A stretch of 64,000 nt of DNA from Haemonchus contortus (Eukaryota > Nematoda > Chromadorea > Rhabditida > Trichostrongylidae), in assembly GCA_000469685.2 (NCBI GenBank), contig LS997566.1:33375303-33439302 (forward strand). The letters run 5' to 3'. The notes under the pieces were generated by a model. The model saw only the letters and a program-made list of their open reading frames with translations. It did no database searches and was not told where the DNA came from. Of the stretch, positions 34,101-64,000 are shown piece after piece; within the stretch, counting starts at the first letter, position 1, and each line of letters starts with the position of its first letter. Both the position numbers and the translations under genes were made by a program.

Positions 34101-37100
34101 GTCGTCAAGGGTTGTATGGCTCTACAGAGTCAACGCAGCCATTGGTTTTCCCAGTAGTCACCGTCATACTATCCCTGTCTACTAGTAAAGTTAAAGGCAT
34201 AGTTCCCATGTGGGATTCGCCTGAGACACTTAACTATTTTTTCGGAATTGTCTAAATTTATCTGGTTTATTTTTTGTATCTTAGGCTTAGCTGAGCCTTC
34301 AAGACTGATAACACCTTTATCAGCTGACGTTTTGGGAAAAAGTGCCACTCTGATTAGAGCACCGGTGGAGCTGTAGGTAGGCAATGCGAACTGCAGGCTT
34401 CTCTGGGTAGCGATTCTCTCGCTGGCTTCACTCGAGCCAGGATCAATCGTCTCCTTTCATCGCCTCGGACGGATTTCTACAGTATCAAGTCTATCGAGCT
34501 GCCTAGAAGACTAATGTACTCAAATTTGTTCACAGATGGCTCTGTCGAATCGAAGGCCCATCAAGACCTTACATACTCTTGTTCTTCTATCCAGGGTTGT
34601 TGGAAGCAATGAGTGGGACGGGTGGTATGTACAAATGAAGGATCTCATGTAGAGGAGGGTTACTAATTGTAAGTTTGTAAGAGTAAGTGAAAGACATGTA
34701 AATCCGTCCCATTGGAACTTGCAATTGGGGCATCACAACTAGGTGTGGAAGCATGACCCATGACCCTCCTACTTTTTCTCCTAGATGAGTTGTGAATGCT
34801 TCTGTGATGATGAGTTGGCGACGAATCGAAGCAGCTGATTCTTCTAGTCCTCGTCCCGTTGTCTGTTATCTCTTTTATCAGACCATCGCCGTGTCATTTC
34901 AAAACGCTTAAGTCCAGACATGCAGACGCCATCTTGACAACTGCTGCATTACACGAAATCAACCCGAGGGTGTAATCCTGGAACGATGAGCCATTTCTAC
35001 ACATGCACGGCAGATTGCACTAATAAGTACTGTATACATTTTACGTACTGATACGATAACTTCCTTTATAAGTTTTTTCCAAGGCGGATCTGTTGCTCGA
35101 AAGTTGTAGCTCAGGTGTTGTTGTGAAGCTTCGGCCTGGCTGTTACAATTTTTATTCTACAACCGCGCGACTTTTCTATGTAGGTTTGAGGAACCTGGAA
35201 TCCCTGAAAAGGTTGAGGCCTGAAGCTCTTTTGAGAGACCATCTAAGGCAGTTCCAAAGATGTATAGTTTGAGGTATCAGTCAGGATTTAGCTGCAGGAG
35301 CCACGACCAAAGAGCGAAAGACTCAAAACTGACTAGAAAAGATGAATGCCTGGTCATGCCCAACGAACTTGCCCCGCTCCTTGAGCTGTGTGGACTTTAA
35401 CTGGCCCGGCTCTGAGTTGGGAATCAGGTCAACCCACACACTGCGAAAGGGTCAAATAGGCAGTTTGGGAAGTGATTCACAGGCCATCTTTTGTATATCA
35501 AAACAAGATTAGCTGTTATAATGTACGAGAATGTTCTAGATATCTATAGGCGATGCATAAGCTAAGCTGAGGTCCGAAATGCCGTTTGATGAAGATGAGT
35601 GCCGGATATTTCGGCTTTCAGGATTTAACGAACGGGGCAATGCCAAAGCGTTAGTTGAGCAAAAATCGTAACATACTGGCTGAGGCATCACTGAGCACCT
35701 AAGACATCGATATATCATGTTAAGGCTCACTGAGAGGCGAATATGGTCTCTTCTGGAGCCGTAGTTTCATAGCCTCACCATACGGCTTTTAAGACTGACC
35801 TCTTCCATTTTCTCATTCATCTCATTCAGGACTCAAGTCGCTCTTCCCTACTACTTAGTTTCTTTGCCTAAAGGAAAACAAAAGCGTGTTCGAGAAATCG
35901 CTACTGGAAGGCACAGCCGAAACAAGGTAGATATCAGTTTTACCCCAGCGCAATATGAATTCTTTTAATTCTGGATGATCAATTAATTCAATATTTTTAT
36001 TCAGTGTACCCGTAGGGAGATTATTTCTGTTCTGTATGATGTTTCTATTCCATCGATTCTGGGGATAGTGATTGTTCTGTCAGCAATATCGGAGTCTGCA
36101 CCTCCCTAATCAGTAACAGCTCTTCAAGTACACCATCACACCGTTGCCAGAACCAAATTTAAACAGGACGACGGAACAGGACGGTTGATATAAAAATCCA
36201 AAAGATTTTCGTTCATCTCCAATTATAATGTTTACCTTTTTTGCACTAAACAGCGGTGATTACCGTAATTTTGCAAAGCGCTGACCTCGTTGAGACCACC
36301 ATCACATACTGTACGGAAGGGATTTTTGAAATATGGCCATAATTGCATGTTTTCTTTGTTCAGAACCAGTTTCCGGAAATGTTCTATGTTTGCATTCCCT
36401 AATAGGAATCCATTATTCAATATATGTTTGGATGCACCTGGGATGGGCCCGTTTAATCTCTTTTATTTCTTGAGGAGCGGCTGGTGGAGACCGCATACGC
36501 TTTTTTCCTTGGAACCTTTCCTCCCAGTTTTATTTTTGTCTTAATTACGAGCTCCAAATTTTTAAGAGCCCTACAATCTCGATATGCTCAGGATAAACTA
36601 CACCACTGTTCGTTTCGAAGGTTCCAGTTATTTTTCATGTGAATTAGCCGAATAACGAGGAGAATAGAGTCTGCATGGGCTTTGAATCATTGAGACTGGT
36701 TCCGATCGGAAAATCAATTTGGAAGTCCGTTTCGCTAGAACGCTATCGATAGGGCCTCCAATCATTCTCCCTGAACGGCTTTACTCACCCTTATCATTTT
36801 GTTTCAAAAACTAGTAGGGGCATCAAATTAACAAAGAAAGTATCAAGAAGAATTACGAAAAACAGAGTTGCTCAGTAGTGGTATAAATCATTGGTAAAGG
36901 TACAAATGGATCGAATATGTAGCTGGGAAGAAGTCACAGCCTACTTTTGCTATATGTTCAGCCCGTTTTGCATCTAATCCAGAAGAACCCTTCCGTTGAA
37001 AAGTTAAGCAGGGAGGCCGCATGGCACGCATACGTATCGGTAGCTGAGGTACCCTGGAAAGCAGCCGATCACCGAGTGGAACAGCAAATCCCCATCTGGA

Positions 37101-38500
37101 TAAAGTTGAAACGCAAGGGTTCTCGTTACTCGAATGACATAATTTTTAGTTAGTTAGTTACTAGCCCGATGATCTTCAAAACTTCGAAACTTCTCGGTGT
37201 TCTGTACTATCCAATTTGGTTTGTTTGAGGTGACTTTATCAAACACTTCAGCGCCAGTAAATTGGACTAAAATCGGACTACAGGCTGAGCGTACTGCCTT
37301 CTCAACTGAAAAGCCACAACAAAAACTGAAGTCGTACATACTGCTAGCCCTGCCTGAGTCCGTCCACTCTTCTGCCTCCCCCCATTGGAAGAAAAAAACA
37401 GCAAATACCTCCTACTTTTTATCGATCGAGAAGGTTTACGTGCAGATCAGTAATAGAATATGCAACTACAGGCTCTGCTGTAGGTAATTAGTTATACCAG
37501 GAGTAGGTGGAGACCTAGTTTTCCCATTCTTACGATGTGTATTCATTGAAATGCATGTACTCTTTGATTCCACCTTCTTCGTTAAAATCAGTTTCTCAAT
37601 TACTGTTATCTTCCTCATCTTGGAGATTCCTACTCCTGAAAATTGTATTTTCTCCTCACTGGGAACTTTTCTATCAGGCAGTGGACTTTTGAAATCAGCA
37701 CGGATTCTCGAAGTTCTTGCACTTCTACTTTGGCCTTTTGATCTGATCCGGTTATGGAAATTGTTCAACTCGACTTCAACTGTTCGATTTGCCTTTGCCC
37801 ATTTACCGTATTCGAATCAGAATTACCCTTCCTTGAAATCAGAAAATTGTGATATGAGCCAGCAGTCTTTGGGCTCCCAAAAACGTCCTTGTTTCCTATG
37901 CCTTTTATTTCCTTCAATTGAAATCACCCCAAATAGGCATCTTAATTAATTGGAAAAAAAGGCATGACGTGGGGCTTCCGAGCCCACAATTTGGTGCGCT
38001 TCATTTGAGACTTATTTTAAATATAAAATTCTGCTTAGTTCCCTTCTGGAATATTCGAAAGTCAACCTGTCTATATTTCTCTGGACAGTAAAATATTCTG
38101 CCTAGTCATCACAGAATTTTTACCATTTCTAAATGCGATAAACTTTGTCGCCACTTCTTTTTCCTGGTACTGTTGTCGTCTGGAGGGTAATCCACATGTG
38201 TTTGGTTGTAATATTATGAATCATTTGAGAATGATTTAAAGGGTGGCTAATGATTCAGAGGCATAGTTAAGAATATTTTTCTCGGAAATAGGTAAAAATT
38301 CATATACAATAGGATTATAGAAGTATGTTACCATGTCACGGAGCTCGGTGCTTACCAGTTGGGTAACTACTGAGTTAAATTTTTGGCCGAATATGCAAAT
38401 CCAACTGCCGTCCAAAACAGGCTTCGTTCGCTTCCTGCTTTGCTCATTTACAACCTTCTTACGCATGCGCACGATTGGAATATTTGTCGATTCGTCCCCG
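31151..38500. other. Long stretch without recognisable genes
   Basis: Frames up to about 110 codons occur (for example 32336-32665 minus), but none has a domain signature, coding-like conservation or phase-consistent splice sites. It may be the intergenic region or part of a long 5' intron upstream of pkc-1. Confidence 0.4.
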
Positions 38501-40160
38501 ACTTCAGTGAATATTTTAGAACTTGGGAGGACGATCGATCAAGTCCCTACCTCATTGAACATTCGTTTTTTCAACTGTCGTCCTTCTCGTTCCATTTGTT
38601 CACATGGGCGATTTCCCAATCTTTGCCAACTACATTTAGCAGTGACCCACAGCCCATGTAGTTACTATCACTGGGATAAAAAAATTTTTGAGGCTTTTCC
38701 CGTCTTAACGGTTCATTACTCAGAAAGACAGCCGTCTCCGGAGTGTCTTTGGCCGGACTAACGTTAACCGAGCAAGGTTTGCAGATGGGTTCTCAGTCAT
38801 AAAATTGATTGTTACGAACAGCACCATCTCCGTGGCTTCATGAGAAAAATACTTCACAGAGCTCTTCTTTCTTATTGTTCTGAAGTTGTCAATCTGAACG
38901 AGGATCGAGGAAAAAAGGATAAAACTGTTTTTTCCCATCGAGCAGAACTTCATAAAGTGCAATGGGAACTTTTCCCGAGGGTATAATAGCGAATGCCAAT
39001 CTGGCATTGCATACTGCAACCATTCCCTTGGCAGAAAGAAATGCACTCAGACTGAAGGGATGCAATCCATCTTCTCGATTTCCTCACCGTCATGAGTCCC
39101 TCACGATTTTTAAGTCGAGATTGCACGAGCAGTATGCAGGTAATCAGTGAATGGGGCAAGGGATATTCTATAAACTAAAAAAATCAGCTACGGGATAAAT
39201 CCGGAGGTAAATGAAGTGATCATGGCTCGGGGAAGATTCGTAGGTTGAGATGAGTGCAGAGTGGAACATGCGGTCCATCCGACTCCTCCTCCAACCCCTT
39301 GTCGTCATCCCCGGCTTCAGTGAATATTTTAGAACGTGGGAACCGATCGATCAGGTTTGGTCTAGGCATTCCCATCCTTTAGTGTAGGCATTCCCAACTC
39401 CGCCACAATTTCTAGAATGGGAGCCATCATATTGACTGCGAGGCGCAAAGGATACGAAAAACCTTTCCCCACGCCCACATAAATATGGGTGAAATGAATA
39501 TCATTAGTAATATTATAGTGCTGCTAATCCACCCTCCCCCACCCCGCCTACTCTTTTCTACATTTTTGGTGCAACCCTTGTAATCTCCACGTCAAATCCC
39601 AGATTGGGAGGTATCACACTGACGACTGATGCCCTTTGCTGATTTCATGTGCCTTTTGCTTTCGTCGTAGTACAGGTTAGGAAACGTTTCTGGGTAAATT
39701 TCGAACTGTTCCTGTGATTGTGGCAATGCCTTCCAATCCCCATTGACGTTTTTGTCTTTGACCATCCTTTCTATACGAAAGAGCAGTTTTGCTAAAGCTA
39801 AAACCTCGCCCTCTATCTCCTTGCCATGATTCCCAGCTGTTCTTCCTTTGAAACCATTTAGGAGTCAGTAAGTTTTCATGGTATGTATAACTTCGAGGTG
39901 GAGATGAGTCAGAGCCATGTGGCACCGCTAGCAGTTCTATAGTTTATGAGGGACATTCCGGACTGGCAAGCGGCCAGGACGAACAAGTCTTTCCTCTACC
40001 TGCGTTGGAGAAATGTTTCCACCTGGGGACATGAAAGGAACTCTTTCGATTTCATTTTCTGGGTTGTTCGAGCCTCTGGTCAAATATACATCATCAATAT
40101 TATCGTAGTGCTGCTAGTTTTCATCCAATAGTTCTGTCCAAACATTGAAAAACCACATTT
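38501..40160 (+). repeat. Diverged direct repeats
   Basis: GACTTCAGTGAATATTTTAGAAC at about 38510 recurs as GGCTTCAGTGAATATTTTAGAAC at about 39312, each followed by CGATCGATCA. The phrase ATCAATATTATCGTAGTGCTGCTA (40091) recurs as TAGTAATATTATAGTGCTGCTA (39505). This suggests an old multi-copy repeat of about 0.8 kb period, now eroded. No coding sequence is evident. Confidence 0.45.
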
Positions 40161-41940
40161 CTTTTTTCTATTTTTTACTGTCTTATTTCAAATGAATGTT
40201 GTCTTAGACTACATCGCACAAGTCCGGTAGTGGGAAATCAAAGCAAATTTCATATTTAACCTAAGGATTTTGGATATCAAAATCAGCTAAATTCTGGCTT
40301 CTTTTTTTTACAATTCAGCGGATTAACCGTTCCGTGTCCTGGTCGTTACTGCTAGCGACTTATAGGGGTTCCTATTATGAAAGAGTAGGGCGACATGAGG
40401 ACCGGATATCATACTGTTAGCTTAGAACCTCGTAGTTTAAAAAACCTGAGCCTACATAACATTGCTTTCCCTAGAAGATACTCGAATCACCAGAATAGGA
40501 TTTTTTTGAATTGCGAACGCTTACAGATTCACCTCAACGACTCTGTTGTCCTGAACATACCTTATGCCCCTAATCCTTACCGGTATGACTACTTGCATAC
40601 CAGATTGGGAGGGCTCTTTAGCGCTTAGTTTAGAAATGCTGGCTTGATAGCAACTAAACTAGAATATTGTTTGGAACCAAAGTGCAGTTTGGGTTCGTGT
40701 CGTGTTCGTGTGAAAGATTTTGAGCAGTACTGATCGTCCCCGTAATCCTCAATAACTTTTATAAACACATAACTTGTTATACGGCTAAGTGGCCTCGGTC
40801 CTACCATGGTAGTCGTTATGGCATAACAGTTTTATTTGTGTTTGTCTCGATCACCTAGTTCTGTGTGGTTCGATAGCGCTCGACCTTTTTAAATTTGAAG
40901 AAACCCGAAGTTTTCTGTAGCTCTACTGCTCTTCCATTCAACTTTTTGTTTTGCCGTTCAAGCGGGAACCCTCTCGAGAGAAATTTTGAGCTAAATCGTT
41001 TTCGTGTTCGGGTAGTTCCCATTAGAAGAAGATGGGATCTAGTGATAAATCCTTCTTGGAATCGGGCGCCTGAAAACGTTGTCCGAGCTGGAGAATGTGT
41101 ACGATATCCCATATTTGGGACGTCTGTACTAGAACATATCTCACAGATGCTGTTACCATAGGTACGGGCTATCGTAACACCAATCAGCAATCATTAATCA
41201 TTGATGCAGCAGTGAAATGGAAAGAACGACGTTGTTTGAATTTCGTAGGGTAATACCAAAATAATTCAACTGAATAATAGAATAATTAATTTCAGTTTTT
41301 GGTTATCTTGAAGGTTTGGTTTCTACTAGTACCCATAAATGACCTCGATGAACTTCATGTTTTTTTTGAGCTCCTCAGTTCGCGGTATGCTGATGCCCCA
41401 TTGGAGGTATCTTTTCCCATCGTTTAGGATTGCCCCTCCCCAATATACAACGATCTCAAGTTCATACAGCTCTAAACCCTAACGTACTCCAAAGAACTAA
41501 GAAAAGCTAGAGCGAGGACTTGGAAGCCCTTAAGAAGGCTTTAGAGTGGATCAAAGGATCTGTAGAAGTAAAATACCCGGAACCTCTGGGGATCATTCCC
41601 ACTAACAGGAAAGAGAACGATTTTAACCTGGTCTTTGCGGTGCATGAATGGTTGAAGATAGTTCGTGTAAATACATACGTCAGGTGTGAAATTCACTTCG
41701 AAATGTGAAAAGTCGTTGTGCACTCACCCAGTTCATCATCAAGCAGTGTTGGTGAGCAAAAATAAGGAATCATCCAAATTTGCAACCTTTCCCCATTCCT
41801 CGAACCTTCTCTTCTCATAGCTAGCGTATTTTCATGAGTTTTGCCAATTTTTTTGTAATATTTTTTCGAGTTTTTTCATATTGCTCTTTTTCGTTTCCGT
41901 ATAAATTGGTTCTGACAGTAGTTTTGTATTTTATTCGCTT
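40161..41940. other. Upstream flank of pkc-1, no gene seen
   Basis: Short frames only (for example 40895-41161 plus), without domain or splice support. It probably contains the pkc-1 promoter if the mRNA starts nearby, but I can name no element. Confidence 0.4.
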
Positions 41941-41949
41941 TTTTTCAGG
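41941..41949 (+). promoter_or_regulatory. Splice acceptor before the pkc-1 start codon
   Basis: TTTTTCAG after a T-rich tract sits 49 bases upstream of the ATG at 41998. In nematodes this is either a trans-splice site for a spliced leader or the 3' end of a 5' UTR intron. Confidence 0.5.
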
Positions 41950-41997
41950 TGCTTCAACTTGTTTAATCATTTTTGAAGCGCCGTCAATGTACCTCTG

Positions 41998-61834
<19,837 letters not shown>

Positions 61835-64000
61835 AAATCCTCAGTATTACCGTGCTAGTCTCTTCTAAAACTGGTGTGGTCTCGAAGATTTGGTCCTAAC
61901 CTTCCTTGGAGCCCTTTAATTTGCCCACTGACCCTTTCCACGCCCACAAAAATCAGCTACTTACATCTAGTTGGAGGTGATGGGACTCAGATCTTTCGAG
62001 GCTCTTGAAGGGACTAATACGGGTACGGTAGCTCTAGCCAGTAGCGGTCGTGTTTTACTTTCATCTCATTAAGTTCTTCCATTAATGTTTGCCGGCTGCT
62101 CTTTACTATTTGCACAGAAATCATCCACATCGATCCAGTCTCGGTACCACATTCTCTACCTGATACACATCACATCGATTGATCTGAATCGTTTTCTCCC
62201 CTACAGAGTTCACATTCTCGTACAGTATTCCTGGTCCTCGCGTTGTATTCATATAAGGACCACCCGTCCTGCGTCACTCTCCATCTGCTTGCCTCACGCG
62301 TGCGCAAACTATGTATATGTATTGATTAGTTGATTCTCGATGCGCCTTATTGGCCATGACCACGCCCATTTCCATATTTCTATTGATCATGTTCATCATG
62401 TGTATCATTTTTTCACTACACTCGTCTTTACTAGTCATTCTAATTTTTCTCTTTGTCGATTTGCAATTTTCTCAGAGCGCGTTGAGAACATTCCGCAAAT
62501 GTGCGCGGGCGGTGGCGGGGCGGCACTATTTGGTCGAACGATGCCAAGTCATTACACCCGTTCCTTATTGTGGAATGGTTTCGTTCTGCTCTAGAAGGAC
62601 TGCAAATATTTTGTGATGTCCACAATACGTAGCCGTCTATCATGCATTCCTTTTGTTGTTGAAGACCCCTCTTGTTCTCGGAATTTCTTTTTAATCTGGC
62701 GGTGTCTCGTTTGCCAACTTTCGGTACTATCTGAAAATGGATTTTCAAACAGGATTTTGAACTTGGTTTCACAGCCATCCCGAAGATAAATCCTTTTTCC
62801 GCCTGGATGTAGCCTTGAGGACAAACACCTGAAAAATAGCTTCGACCCTCATGAATAACCCGCGGGACCAGCCTACCTGAGCAGTCTTGCCGTCCTATAT
62901 TGCAAACGACACCGTCAGTTTCCTTCCTCCCATACGTCTCCAATCAATGAGCTTTAGTCATTGTTATCTCCATATCAGATGCCATGGTCGTCTTCCTCTT
63001 TTCTCTCGTTCCCGCCCTGTCACTCGTCGCTTTGTTATGCTTTGCTACCCAGCAACGGTGGCTACGTGGTTGCGAGGTGGCGAGGTACATATACCAGTCC
63101 TACTAGGCAGTTACAAGGTAGCGCACACCAGCAACATCAGAGTATCATCGTTCGTTTCTTTCTTCTTCTTTTTTTATATGTAGTTGCCATTAAATGGCAT
63201 CTCGTTCATATTTCACATGTGATAGTCGCCACATGGCGACTCGACTATATTCAACATCAAAGCTTCTTATTATTATTATGTTTATGGCGCCTGTAAATGA
63301 AATTTATACTATAGTTTTTGTGTACATAATATAAGTTATCGAAAAGACGACAGGACGAATGTTACGGAATGTAATTTTGTGTAATCAACTTGTGAACCCC
63401 AGACATTCTGAACTAGAAGTGAATTTCTGACTCGGCTTTTATGAGCTTTTAAATGTACTGCTTAGTAGCATGCAGTCCATGTCTTCCATAGATATATCGC
63501 CCAGTTTTCGATGTTTGAAAAGAACTGTGTTACTTGAAATCGCACCTAGAACAGTGAAATAGGGAGCCTGGTCATTTATGTGTTGTGCAGGAGACGCCAC
63601 CGGCATCACATCATGGCAAAGCTCATTTCGATCCTTGGACATCTGTCTCAGCATGTGGCGAATACTAAAAATGGGTGTAATTAAAACTGCACTGTTCGTT
63701 ACCTAACTAAGTGTTGTGGAAAAAAAGAATAAATAAATCGATAATGTGTTTAGTTGCGCAGATGGTTAGCTAAAGGTGTTTAAACAGCCGGATAAAAACA
63801 GTATTCAAAGTATGAGACATATTCTAATCCGTTTCGTTCTCTATTCACAGATGGTCGTTTGATGTTCTCGGCTATCTTACAAGGTCACTCCTGAACTCCG
63901 TGCGATCGTACTTGTGAAAATCATTGAGTGGAAGTGACAAGACAATTGTAAACCGTCTCGAGTAGGGAAAGGATGGTGTGATGGGCGTTAGGGACAGCTA
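61835..64000. other. 3' flank of pkc-1, no further gene seen
   Basis: It contains the pkc-1 3' UTR of unknown length. Poly(A) signal candidates (AATAAA in GAATAAATAAATC near 63728) are far downstream, and nearer variants are not convincing. A 167-codon minus frame at 62440-62943 lacks domain or splice support. A short palindrome GTCGCCACATGGCGAC lies near 63226. Confidence 0.4.

Noticed and set aside
36940..37090. 5S rRNA-like phrase (AAAGTTAAGCAGGGAGG)
   Set aside because: Only a short phrase resembles the 5S internal region; the remaining 5S helices and promoter boxes are absent.
62440..62943. 167-codon frame on the minus strand downstream of pkc-1
   Set aside because: No family motif, no splice-supported neighbours, and antisense to the likely pkc-1 3' UTR.

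Overview
The window looks like nuclear DNA of a strongylid (probably hookworm-type) parasitic nematode. The evidence is a gene pair for ASP/SCP-TAPS secreted proteins, a nematode DUF229 gene, an orthologue of C. elegans PKC-1, small phase-consistent exons with TTTTCAG-type acceptors, and a mix of Tc1, TTAA-type and tRNA-derived repeats. The species cannot be fixed from the sequence alone.

Layout. 1-4.26 kb: no gene; a tRNA-like repeat and a compact hammerhead-ribozyme-like motif of the kind linked to Penelope-like elements. 4260-16964: a giant inverted repeat with arms 4260-9989 and 11237-16964 (about 5.7 kb each, very similar) around a 1247 bp unique spacer. Each arm carries one apparently intact seven-exon ASP-like gene, so the two genes are transcribed divergently away from the spacer. 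Each ASP gene holds the same 1536 bp decayed Tc1-family transposon in its second intron, and each arm ends outward in a fragment resembling the RT-to-endonuclease linker of Penelope-like elements. 17-41.9 kb: about 25 kb without a convincing gene, holding a duplicated block, a foldback, three related tRNA-derived SINE copies, simple repeats, a GC-rich patch with one orphan splice-flanked mini-exon, and diverged direct repeats. 41998-61834 (+): an almost certainly complete novel-type protein kinase C gene (pkc-1), 18 coding exons and 700 codons that join in phase. 45134-50947 (-): a 12-exon DUF229 (alkaline-phosphatase/sulfatase fold) gene nested antisense in the 8.3 kb fourth pkc-1 intron. 61.8-64 kb: pkc-1 3' flank with nothing gene-like.

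How the parts relate. The ASP pair is a secreted-protein locus whose two copies differ in the coding exons only at synonymous sites that I could find, so both look selected and the palindrome is more likely biological than an assembly artefact. The pkc-1/DUF229 arrangement is a host/nested antisense pair. I infer no shared pathway between the palindrome and the kinase locus.
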